The translations under genes and the position numbers were made by a program. Below the pieces are notes generated by a model. It saw only the letters and a list, made by a program, of their open reading frames with translations, was not told the origin of the DNA and searched no databases. From JBOFEH01 sp051650265 (GTDB taxonomy: Bacteria > Bacillota > Clostridia > Lachnospirales > Cellulosilyticaceae): DNA of 5,781 nucleotides. This document shows, piece by piece, positions 1-5,781 of this stretch. How positions within the stretch are numbered: the stretch's first letter is position 1; every line of letters starts with the position of its first letter. The stretch covers positions 1 through 5,781 of the forward strand of contig JBOFIR010000132.1 in the NCBI GenBank assembly GCA_051650265.1, read 5' to 3'.

Positions 1-1
1 A

Positions 2-796
2 ATGGATTTAGAAAGAGTAGCAGGATATATCAATCAATTAGGAAACTTTTTAGGGAAAAGAGATATACCTGTATTAACATCTGAAGCATTGCAACAGGCA
101 TATCAAATCCAACAAGCAGATGCTTTAATTTTATTTGGAGGAAGTATTCCCAAAGGAGCAGAGGTAGCTGCGGAAGCGATGCAGGCTGGTGTGGCAAAGT
201 GTTTTATCATCAGTGGTGGAGAGGGGCATACTACGGCAAGTCTAAGAGAAAAGATTAAGCAAGCCTGCCCTCACATTGAGACACAAAACAAAGGAGAAGC
301 AGATTTATTGAGTGAGTACATTCAGCATCAGCATCATGTAATGCCGGATTATCTTGAAAGAGCGTCTACGAACTGTGGCAACAACGTTACGTATACAATT
401 CAACTTTTACGAGAACAAGGCATTTCTATGAATCATATTATAATTATTCAAGATGCAACCATGCAAAGGCGAATGGAAGCGGGATTTAGAAAATATGTAG
501 GAGATAGCGTGACGATTATTAATTATGCGGCATATGCAGCAAAGGTTATTGTAAAAGACGGGATGCTAGCCTATGAGGAGAATATATGGGGGATGTGGGA
601 TATAGAAAGATATCTGACATTACTCATGGGAGAAATACCTAGATTAACGAATAACCAAGAGGGTTATGGACCAAAAGGTAAAAACTTTATTGCAGCAGTA
701 GAGATTCCAGAGGAAGTTCAAGAAGCGTTTGAATATCTCAAAAAGGATTATAGCAATCTTATTCGAGTAGCTAATCCTTTGTATCAGTCAACTTGA
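2..796 (+). CDS. ydcF: YdcF family protein (DUF218 / ElyC-SanA-YdcF domain)
   Basis: This 264-residue protein has the motif order of E. coli YdcF, which is 266 residues long. Visible landmarks are FGGSIP (45-50), ISGGEGH (70-76), ASTNCGNN (121-128), QDATMQRR (150-157), GMWDIERYL (197-205), GEIPRL (210-215) and GYGPKGKNFI (221-230). The last three blocks lie beyond the generic DUF218 core and are specific to the YdcF branch, so the call is firmer than DUF218 alone. DUF218 proteins have a Rossmann-like alpha/beta fold. E. coli YdcF is reported to bind S-adenosylmethionine, but its reaction and physiological role are not established. I see no signal peptide or membrane segment, so it is probably cytosolic, unlike membrane-anchored SanA and ElyC. 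The ATG is at the window edge, so its ribosome binding site is not visible and the true start could lie a few codons upstream; E. coli YdcF has about ten extra N-terminal residues. It is separated from the next gene by 241 bases and is probably not functionally linked to it. Confidence 0.88.
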   Translation: MDLERVAGYINQLGNFLGKRDIPVLTSEALQQAYQIQQADALILFGGSIPKGAEVAAEAMQAGVAKCFIISGGEGHTTASLREKIKQACPHIETQNKGEADLLSEYIQHQHHVMPDYLERASTNCGNNVTYTIQLLREQGISMNHIIIIQDATMQRRMEAGFRKYVGDSVTIINYAAYAAKVIVKDGMLAYEENIWGMWDIERYLTLLMGEIPRLTNNQEGYGPKGKNFIAAVEIPEEVQEAFEYLKKDYSNLIRVANPLYQST

Positions 797-921
797 TCAA
801 TGCAGGTGAACTAGTGCTAGAATATGTTTTTTAGAGGCTGATTTAATGTACAGTATAGTAGGTGTAGGATAGGTAGTTTGATAGGTTTGCTAGTGATAAA
901 AAACAGATGAGCTGGTGATGT
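797..921. other. Intergenic stretch with no recognised gene
   Basis: This spacer between the ydcF stop and the terminator-like hairpin contains only trivial open frames, such as eight codons from the ATG at 846. I find no convincing ribosome binding site. A T6 run at 827-832 follows only a weak 4-bp CTAG/CTAG pairing, so it is not a good terminator. Part of it (861-885) is rich in GG doublets. A small RNA or long 3' untranslated tail of ydcF is possible, but nothing in the sequence demonstrates one. Confidence 0.4.
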
Positions 922-956
922 ATAGCTTAGGTGAAGCGATAACCTAAGCTATTTTT
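922..956 (+). terminator. Probable Rho-independent terminator after ydcF
   Basis: A perfect 11-bp inverted repeat pairs 922-932 (ATAGCTTAGGT) with 942-952 (ACCTAAGCTAT) around a 9-base loop. It runs directly into a T5 tract (952-956). The stem is only moderately GC-rich, so the strength is uncertain. It sits about 125 bases after the ydcF stop and just before the candidate promoter of the two-component operon, so it would separate the two transcription units. Because the stem is nearly symmetric, the left arm could also act on the other strand, but there is no good T run on that side. Confidence 0.65.
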
Positions 957-958
957 GA

Positions 959-987
959 TTGCGAAAGTGTTAGGATAGAGCTATGAT
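959..987 (+). promoter_or_regulatory. Candidate sigma-A promoter for the two-component operon
   Basis: TTGCGA (959-964, four of six matches to the -35 consensus) is followed after exactly 17 bases by TATGAT (982-987, five of six matches to the -10 consensus). Transcription would start near 994, giving an untranslated leader of about 45 bases before the regulator ATG at 1038. A short inverted repeat, GCTAT (980-984) and ATAGC (989-993), overlaps the -10 box and could be a protein site or chance. No TGTCA direct repeat like the one before the ABC gene occurs here, so autoregulation is not supported. Confidence 0.55.
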
Positions 988-1037
988 GATAGCAGTGAGT
1001 TACATCGTATACAAAAGGTGAAGGAGAAGAAGGTCGT

Positions 1038-1700
1038 ATGCAAATATTAGTGGTAGAAGATGATGAAACAATTGCTATGGGTATAGCCTTTGCATTACAA
1101 AAAGAAGGATATGCAGTCAAAAGAGCAGCCAATATAAAAGAAGCGAAAGAATATCTTGAAGAAGAAATACTACTTGTTTTATTAGATTTAAACTTACCAG
1201 ATGGGGTAGGGTATAGCTTGTGTGAAGATATTAGACAGAGTAGTGAAGTACCTATTATTTTTCTAACGGTGAGAGATGAAGAGGAAGAGATGATTAAAGG
1301 GCTGGATATGGGGGCCGATGACTATATTACAAAGCCTTTTAGAATGAAGGTGCTTTTATCGAGAGTGCAAGCTGTCTTAAGACGGACACAAAAAGAGATA
1401 ACTCAAGTGTTAAACTGTGAAGACATCTGTTTGGATAAAAAGCAAGGCAGAGTTTACAAAAATAATCAGGAACTGACGCTATCGAAAGGGGAATATAAGC
1501 TCCTTTTATTACTGATGGAAAATAAAGCGTGTACGGTTTCGAGAGAGCATATTTTAGATTATTTGTGGGGAATAGATGGTGAGTTTGTGAATGATAATAC
1601 GTTGACGGTAATGGTTAAGCGCCTAAGAGGCAAGATAGAAAGGCCAGAAGAAAAATTAATACACACTATTCGCGGTGTAGGCTATAGATTGGAGGGATAA
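1038..1700 (+). CDS. Response regulator transcription factor, OmpR/PhoB family
   Basis: This 220-residue cytosolic DNA-binding protein is the output half of a two-component system. The N-terminal receiver domain (about 1-115) shows every key residue: acidic pair D8/D9, phospho-acceptor D50 in LLDLNLPDG, switch T77 in FLT, and K99 in TKPF. The C-terminal winged-helix domain (about 125-219) has the family's LTLSKGEYKLL start, a recognition-helix region near NDNTLTVMVKRLRGKI (185-200), and the closing IHTIRGVGYRLEG (208-220). Length is normal for the family. Start choice: the ATG has AGGAG (1022-1026) 11 bases upstream and an AAGG (1030-1033) closer in; the receiver domain begins immediately, so no earlier start is needed. 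One base separates its stop from the kinase GTG, so the two are surely co-transcribed. The likely target is the direct repeat at 2919-2936 in front of the ABC transporter genes. It resembles regulators of Bce-type and related transporter modules, but sequence alone does not fix the regulon. Confidence 0.96.
   Translation: MQILVVEDDETIAMGIAFALQKEGYAVKRAANIKEAKEYLEEEILLVLLDLNLPDGVGYSLCEDIRQSSEVPIIFLTVRDEEEEMIKGLDMGADDYITKPFRMKVLLSRVQAVLRRTQKEITQVLNCEDICLDKKQGRVYKNNQELTLSKGEYKLLLLLMENKACTVSREHILDYLWGIDGEFVNDNTLTVMVKRLRGKIERPEEKLIHTIRGVGYRLEG
1691..1696 (+). promoter_or_regulatory. Ribosome binding site for the kinase gene (supports GTG start)
   Basis: GGAGGG lies within the last codons of the response regulator gene, five bases before GTG at 1702. 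It is a near-ideal Shine-Dalgarno sequence and is the reason for accepting the GTG start. The first residues from this GTG (MKKDWK) are a basic lead-in to the first membrane helix, as expected for this protein type. Confidence 0.8.
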
Positions 1701-1701
1701 G

Positions 1702-2901
1702 GTGAAAAAGGATTGGAAGATACTGATAGGCTTAGTCATGGGGATAGGTATAATGTGCCTCTTAGCTTTTGTAACAAGTTATAGAGGTTATCAAACTATA
1801 GATCAGCTGATTTATGAGCAAATCGCAGGTACAGTAGGCAAAGTCGTTGCACAAAGTCCAGAGAGTGAAGGTGTTATTTTACAAAGTTTAAAGCAATTAG
1901 AAATGGAAGATATTATAAGCGGTAAAGCGATTTTAAAACCTTATGGCTATGAAGAAAAGTTTTTAGCCACAGCACTAGCACAAAGAGGATTTCAAAGTTT
2001 ATTGCAAGTCAATCTCTTAGTCATGTTGATGATTTTTGTGAGTTTAGTAATCCTTGGATATAGTATATATAGGAGACTACAGCAAAAGTTCAACCATTTA
2101 CAAGACTATCTCATTCAGATTGCAGGTGGAAACTATAATCTGAATATAGAAGGAATAGGAGAAGGTCGATTTTCTGTCTTTGAAGATCAAATTTATAAAA
2201 CGACTGTATCTTTAAGAGAAAGCAAAGAAATGCAGGAGCGAGAAAAGTTAGGTTTAGCCCAAAATATCGCAGATATTAGTCATCAACTAAAGACGCCGTT
2301 AACTTCTATGGGGATTATGACAGAGTTATTATTAGCCAATGAGCCAGATGACCAAAATCAACAATTCATCGGACAGTTAGATCGGCAGATAGAAAGATTA
2401 AGCGGATTGGTAAGTGTACTCTTGAAGTTTGCGAAACTAGATGCGGGTACAGTAGTACTCAAACAACAGACTTTGCAAGTAGCAGATTTAGTAGAAGAAG
2501 TGCTAGATATGTTAGAGGTAGTAATTAAGCAGAAGGGACTTCAAATTTGTTTAGAAGGATTGGAGGCAGTCTGCCTACAAGTGGATAAAAATTGGACTTA
2601 CGAAGCCATTCATAATGTCATTTATAATTGTGTACAGCATAGTCCAGAGGGAGGACGGGTGAAAATTGAGTGGAGTCAGAATCCTATTTACACAGAGCTC
2701 GCCATACAGGATGAAGGTGGTGGCATCTCCTCAGCAGACTTACCACACATTTTTACCAGATTTTATAAAGGGCAAAAAGCAGCGAAAGACAGTGTAGGTA
2801 TAGGGCTTGCTATGGCTCAAACGATTATAGCCAAGCAAAATGGTGAGATCAAAGCTAAGAATGTAGCCAAGGGTGCTCAGTTCTGTATCAAATTTTATTA
2901 A
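1702..2901 (+). CDS. Sensor histidine kinase (HisKA / HATPase_c, two membrane helices)
   Basis: This 399-residue membrane kinase is the partner of the upstream regulator. Helix 1 spans about residues 7-26 and helix 2 about 101-122, enclosing an outside sensor segment of roughly 75 residues with no domain I recognise. A HAMP-like linker follows (about 123-172), though it is not a textbook HAMP. The HisKA helix pair (about 185-250) carries phospho-acceptor H194 in ISHQLKTPLTS; the residue after the histidine is Q rather than the usual E/D. The ATPase domain (about 290-399) shows the N box with N309 (NVIYNCVQHS), G1 box DEGGGI (337-342), F box HIFTRFYKG (349-357) and G2 box VGIGLAMA (365-372), so catalysis should be intact. 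Classical BceS-type kinases have almost no outside loop and sense through their transporter. The larger segment here leaves direct ligand sensing possible. The stop is 84 bases before the ABC ATPase gene, with no convincing terminator between, so read-through is likely. Confidence 0.95.
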   Translation: MKKDWKILIGLVMGIGIMCLLAFVTSYRGYQTIDQLIYEQIAGTVGKVVAQSPESEGVILQSLKQLEMEDIISGKAILKPYGYEEKFLATALAQRGFQSLLQVNLLVMLMIFVSLVILGYSIYRRLQQKFNHLQDYLIQIAGGNYNLNIEGIGEGRFSVFEDQIYKTTVSLRESKEMQEREKLGLAQNIADISHQLKTPLTSMGIMTELLLANEPDDQNQQFIGQLDRQIERLSGLVSVLLKFAKLDAGTVVLKQQTLQVADLVEEVLDMLEVVIKQKGLQICLEGLEAVCLQVDKNWTYEAIHNVIYNCVQHSPEGGRVKIEWSQNPIYTELAIQDEGGGISSADLPHIFTRFYKGQKAAKDSVGIGLAMAQTIIAKQNGEIKAKNVAKGAQFCIKFY

Positions 2902-2918
2902 AAAAGATTTTTGATATC

Positions 2919-2936
2919 TTGTCACCGAAATGTCAT
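2919..2936 (+). promoter_or_regulatory. Candidate response-regulator operator: TGTCA direct repeat, 11-bp period
   Basis: Two copies of TGTCA (2920-2924 and 2931-2935) lie on the same strand with starts exactly 11 bases apart, in the context TTGTCAC and ATGTCAT. Tandem half-sites about one helical turn apart are the usual binding pattern of OmpR/PhoB-family dimers such as PhoB, and this family is encoded just upstream. The downstream copy overlaps the -35 position of the ABC gene promoter, as expected for activation. No similar pair was seen in the gap before the regulator gene. The repeat is read directly; the regulator assignment is inference. Confidence 0.55.
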
Positions 2937-2957
2937 TTTAATCTTCTAAAATAGAAT
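2930..2957 (+). promoter_or_regulatory. Candidate promoter for the ABC transporter genes
   Basis: TAGAAT (2952-2957) matches five of six bases of the -10 consensus. The best -35 is ATGTCA (2930-2935), 16 bases away and only four of six matches, and it coincides with the second TGTCA repeat. A weak -35 covered by regulator half-sites is typical of an activator-dependent promoter. Another -10-like hexamer, TAAAAT (2947-2952), is badly spaced from either TGTCA copy (11 or 22 bases). Transcription would start near 2964, leaving a leader of about 22 bases that includes AAGGAG (2972-2977). Confidence 0.5.
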
Positions 2958-2985
2958 TATCAAAAGAAACAAAGGAGAACAGACC

Positions 2986-3666
2986 ATGGAAATTTTAAAA
3001 ATAGAAGAACTCTGTAAAGTCTATGGAAAAGGTGACACAGAAGTAAGGGCATTAGACTATATTAATCTTTCAATTCAAAAGGGAGAGTTTGTAGCGATTA
3101 TAGGTGCAAGTGGGTCGGGTAAATCCACTTTACTACATATGATAGGGGGTGTAGACCAGGTAACTGGTGGGACAGTGAGGGTAGAGGGTGTAGATTTAGC
3201 GAAGCTTAATGAGAATAAGTTAGCGATATTCCGTAGACGTAAAGTAGGACTTATCTATCAATTCTTTAACCTTGTACCCACACTTAATGTAAGGGAGAAT
3301 ATTTTATTGCCACTACTCCTAGATGGGAAGGCAATTGATGAAGATTATTTTGAAGAGGTAATCACGATCTTAGGTTTAAAGGATAGATTGAATCATCTAC
3401 CGAGTGAACTTTCAGGTGGACAACAACAACGTGTAGCCATAGGGCGTGCGATGATTTATCAACCAGCTATCATACTAGCAGATGAGCCAACGGGGAATCT
3501 GGATCGTAAAAATTCTAAAGAAATTATCGAGCTCCTCAAGATGTCTAACAAAAAGTATAAGCAGACTATTATCATGATTACTCATGATGAACAAATTGCC
3601 TTAGAAGCGAGTCGTGTCATTAAGATTGAAGATGGAAAGATTGTTTCTGATGAGGTGAATGCATGA
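2986..3666 (+). CDS. ABC transporter ATP-binding protein (MacB/LolD/BceA type)
   Basis: This 226-residue ATPase is the cytosolic engine for the permease encoded next. All motifs are present: Walker A GASGSGKST (40-48), Q-loop Q92 in YQFFNLVP, signature LSGGQQQ (142-148), Walker B IILADEP with catalytic E167, D-loop NLD (171-173) and switch H200 in ITHD. Length is typical. The opening ALDYINLSIQKGEF (22-35) and GNLD after Walker B are hallmarks of the family that pairs with FtsX/MacB-type permeases, which often drive mechanotransmission or extrude hydrophobic peptides and lipids instead of carrying small solutes. AAGGAG (2972-2977) sits eight bases before the ATG. Its stop overlaps the permease start (ATGA), so translation is coupled. 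The gene has its own candidate promoter with a regulator-type direct repeat. Function in antimicrobial-peptide or envelope-stress resistance is inferred only from the two-component context. Confidence 0.95.
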   Translation: MEILKIEELCKVYGKGDTEVRALDYINLSIQKGEFVAIIGASGSGKSTLLHMIGGVDQVTGGTVRVEGVDLAKLNENKLAIFRRRKVGLIYQFFNLVPTLNVRENILLPLLLDGKAIDEDYFEEVITILGLKDRLNHLPSELSGGQQQRVAIGRAMIYQPAIILADEPTGNLDRKNSKEIIELLKMSNKKYKQTIIMITHDEQIALEASRVIKIEDGKIVSDEVNA

Positions 3667-5781
3667 TGAACATTATGAGTCAATTTACACTTACCCATTT
3701 AAAACGCAATAAGCGGCATGCTTTTTTTAGCTGCTTTGCGATTTTAATCGCCACGGTATTTATTTCAGCATTGGTATTTGGTGCCTACTCCTATAAGCAA
3801 AGTAATATTGCACTATGGATAGAAAGTGCAGGAGAATGGCATGGAGCATTTAGTGTTGATATTTCAGCCCAGCAAGTGGCTTATGTCAAAGAAAATCCAA
3901 TAGTTGAGAAGACTTTTATTAAAACCCACTTCTATGGACTTAGACCTAAGGAGACAACAGGGAGACCTTACTTTGCACATATTGATTTGGATAATAACTA
4001 TAGAAATGGTATGGGTTGGGAGGATATGGCGATTTCGGGTAGGCTGCCTGAAAAAGAAGGAGAGATCGCTATCTCAGAAGACTTTTTCTTAGATAATCCA
4101 CAGTACCAAATCGGAAGTTTGCTGACGGTAGAGGAAGGACAACGTATGGTACAGGGTGAGGTAATGGATGTCAGAGATACATCAAAAGCTGGTGAAGTAT
4201 TTGAGATCACACAGCCTGAGGCGGTCTATACCATTGTAGGGGTGTTGGATTCGGCTTATGAATACAGTGATAAACCAACCTATATTAGTATGGGGTATTC
4301 AGATGAAATCCGTGAAGACAGAACTTATATTGTGAATATACAGTTTAAAAATGTCAAAGATACCTACAAACTGATGCCTCAGATTGCAAAAAATATAGGG
4401 CTAACGGCAGATGAAGAAGGAAGATATCCAGTAAGATATTACGAGGATTTATTAGAAGCTTATGGCGTATTTGAAGAGGTTGTAACAGATCAGTTTATGA
4501 GTATGATGGTCGTCTATTTAGTAGCGATTGTGTGTATTGCGAGTTTCTTTGTTACCATTATTTACCATACCTTTGCGGTATCTGCCAATGCACGTGTGAA
4601 ATATTTAGGACTACTTAAAAGTATTGGAGCGACACCTAAGCAAATCAAACACTCAGTCCTCTTTGAAGGGCTAGTATTAGGGAGTATCAGTATACCTTTT
4701 GGATTATTAGGCGGTTATGAGATTGCTTGGTTGATCTTTGATTATTTAAATAAAACCTATGAAGCATTAGAAATGAATGGACGTGTAGATGTCTATGTTT
4801 CGATCAGTGCCATTTTCATGATCGTAGTCTTCACGTTCATGATTATCCTTGTTTCTGCGTATTTTCCTGCGAGAAAAGTTGCCAAGCTTTCGCCTATTGT
4901 AGCGATTAGACAAGGGGATTATAAAGTACCAAGGTTAAAAGATACGGCATTTTCAAGATGGGTTGGGAAAGTATTGGGCTATGAAGGAACTCTAGCACTC
5001 AAATCCAATCGTGCACATCGTAAGGGACTTAGAGCAGCTTATATTTCTTTGACTTTAAGCTTTACTATTTTGATGGGTGGTCTAATTTATCTCAATGTCT
5101 TTAATTTATCTATGAATGATGGTCCAAGCATTAATTATCAAATGAAGTTATACCTTAATGATGTAGGACAAGAGGAATTTGAACGCTTAGATCAAGCTGT
5201 AAGAGCCATTGCAGAAATTGAGAAGGTGCAAAGAGGTAAAGGAACTATGTATGGCTATACGAGCGTACCGAAGGAATCTTTGTCACAGGCACTGCAAACA
5301 AAGGGCACTCAGTATTTAGAAGAAGTAACGCCTTTAGTAGATGGAAACTATGAGTTTGTAACAGAAATTCTAGCGATCGATGATGTGTCATTTAATGCAT
5401 ATTGTGAACGAATAGGTACAGATGCAGAGGTGTTTTATGAAGGAGAAGGCGTTAAAGCTATTCTTTATAATCAAGCAACTTATAATGATAGGGCTACTCG
5501 TGAAGAACAAGAAAGTGTTCCCCTGTTTGACTGGCAGAAAGGAGAGATTCTAACTGTCAAAGAAAGCTTAGGACGAGAAACTAAGACAAAAACACCGTAT
5601 ACTTTTGATGTTGAACTGGGGTATGTAACGGATAAAATCATTGACCATGGACGCTACTATGACTATTATCGTATCATCTTGATTGTACCAGAATCTACAT
5701 CAGAGCAACTGATTACACATTTCACAGAATTGAATCAACAGCGTTACAATAGAGATATTAGTTATTTAGAAATGGCTGAAG
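3663..5781 (+). CDS. ABC transporter permease, tandem FtsX/MacB-like halves (3' end cut by window)
   Basis: The frame from ATG 3663 stays open to the window edge for 706 codons with no stop, so the protein is partial only because the window ends. GAGG (3652-3655) precedes it by seven bases; ATG 3666 is an equally possible start. Order of parts: cytoplasmic lead LKRNKRH (13-19), helix 1 (about 20-42), outside domain 1 (about 43-278), helix 2 (281-302), then the FtsX core with RVKYLGLLKSIGATPKQI (311-328), helix 3 (about 333-358) with E335, helix 4 (381-400) and the exit motif YFPARKVAKLSPIVAIR (400-416). A second unit follows: LKSNRAH (446-452), helix 5 (about 458-479) and outside domain 2 (480 to the edge). 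A second three-helix FtsX core is expected beyond the window, suggesting an eight-helix protein. BceB differs, with ten helices and one large outside loop. It partners the upstream ATPase by ATGA overlap. The substrate is unknown; peptide or lipid handling at the envelope is an inference from the family. Confidence 0.9.
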   Translation, partial: MMNIMSQFTLTHLKRNKRHAFFSCFAILIATVFISALVFGAYSYKQSNIALWIESAGEWHGAFSVDISAQQVAYVKENPIVEKTFIKTHFYGLRPKETTGRPYFAHIDLDNNYRNGMGWEDMAISGRLPEKEGEIAISEDFFLDNPQYQIGSLLTVEEGQRMVQGEVMDVRDTSKAGEVFEITQPEAVYTIVGVLDSAYEYSDKPTYISMGYSDEIREDRTYIVNIQFKNVKDTYKLMPQIAKNIGLTADEEGRYPVRYYEDLLEAYGVFEEVVTDQFMSMMVVYLVAIVCIASFFVTIIYHTFAVSANARVKYLGLLKSIGATPKQIKHSVLFEGLVLGSISIPFGLLGGYEIAWLIFDYLNKTYEALEMNGRVDVYVSISAIFMIVVFTFMIILVSAYFPARKVAKLSPIVAIRQGDYKVPRLKDTAFSRWVGKVLGYEGTLALKSNRAHRKGLRAAYISLTLSFTILMGGLIYLNVFNLSMNDGPSINYQMKLYLNDVGQEEFERLDQAVRAIAEIEKVQRGKGTMYGYTSVPKESLSQALQTKGTQYLEEVTPLVDGNYEFVTEILAIDDVSFNAYCERIGTDAEVFYEGEGVKAILYNQATYNDRATREEQESVPLFDWQKGEILTVKESLGRETKTKTPYTFDVELGYVTDKIIDHGRYYDYYRIILIVPESTSEQLITHFTELNQQRYNRDISYLEMAE
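3699..3719 (+). repeat. First copy of the LKxNxxH entry motif in the permease
   Basis: Residues 13-19 (LKRNKRH) lie just before membrane helix 1. The same pattern, LKxNxxH, recurs at residues 446-452 (positions 4998-5018) just before helix 5. The two copies are 433 residues apart and each is followed by a membrane helix and a large outside domain. This marks an internal duplication of the FtsX/MacB unit at protein level; the DNA itself has diverged. Confidence 0.5.
4998..5018 (+). repeat. Second copy of the LKxNxxH entry motif in the permease
   Basis: Residues 446-452 (LKSNRAH) match the LKxNxxH pattern of residues 13-19 and likewise precede a membrane helix (about 458-479) and an outside domain. 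Together with the complete FtsX core between the two copies (about 281-416), this supports a tandem two-unit permease. Confidence 0.5.

Noticed and set aside
918..947. Nine-codon open frame from ATG 918 running through the terminator-like hairpin, considered as a leader peptide
   Set aside because: There is no Shine-Dalgarno sequence before it, no run of regulatory codons, and the hairpin itself accounts for the sequence.
865..978. 8-base direct repeat TAGGATAG at 865-872 and 971-978
   Set aside because: It is short, purine-rich and 106 bases apart in a compositionally biased region; chance is sufficient.
944..1132. 62-codon open frame on the minus strand
   Set aside because: It overlaps the promoter region and the start of the response regulator gene, has no ribosome binding site I can see, and its serine/threonine-rich translation resembles no protein family.
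2900..2917. A-run/T-run pairing after the kinase stop, considered as a terminator
   Set aside because: The stem would be only A-T pairs around GA with no GC core and no clear following T run, so it is unlikely to stop transcription.
2740..2925. 61-codon open frame on the minus strand
   Set aside because: It lies antisense to the conserved ATPase domain of the kinase and is best explained as a shadow of that gene.
3904..4092. 62-codon open frame on the plus strand
   Set aside because: It lies out of frame inside the permease gene, whose own frame is open throughout and gives a coherent membrane protein.
3998..4210. 70-codon open frame on the minus strand
   Set aside because: It is antisense to outside domain 1 of the permease, with no start signal or recognisable product.

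Overview
The window is AT-rich DNA with Gram-positive features: strong AAGGAG-type ribosome binding sites, one GTG start, a terminator-like hairpin with a short T run, and dense same-strand gene packing. It looks like a chromosomal segment of a low-GC Firmicute, most likely a Clostridia/Lachnospirales-type anaerobe. The taxon is inferred from general style and protein flavour, not from a marker gene. All five supported genes lie on the + strand. I see no transposase, phage gene, tRNA, rRNA or CRISPR array.

Layout. (1) Positions 2-796 encode a YdcF-type DUF218 protein that closely follows the enterobacterial YdcF motif order. (2) Positions 797-1037 form a 241-base gap. It holds an 11-bp hairpin with a T run (probable terminator), followed at once by a candidate sigma-A promoter for the next operon. 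(3) Positions 1038-2901 encode an OmpR/PhoB-family response regulator and its sensor histidine kinase, separated by a single base. (4) Positions 2902-2985 form a short gap with a TGTCA/TGTCA direct repeat of 11-bp period just upstream of a candidate -10 box, a typical geometry for an OmpR-family operator. (5) Positions 2986-3666 encode an ABC ATPase of the MacB/LolD/BceA type. It overlaps by ATGA a large FtsX/MacB-type permease (3663 onward) that runs off the right edge after 706 codons.

How it fits together. The kinase probably senses a signal at the cell surface and phosphorylates the regulator. The regulator then probably activates the ATPase-permease pair through the direct repeat. Regulator-kinase-ATPase-FtsX permease sets are well known in Firmicutes, and characterised examples (Bce-type and relatives) respond to cell-envelope-active peptides. 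The permease here is built as two tandem FtsX/MacB-like halves with two large outside domains, and the kinase has a modest outside sensor domain. Both differ from the classical BceS/BceB layout, so the ligand cannot be assigned. The YdcF gene is probably a separate transcription unit. The most useful new observation is the candidate operator at 2919-2936. Nothing here looks like a wholly new type of system.
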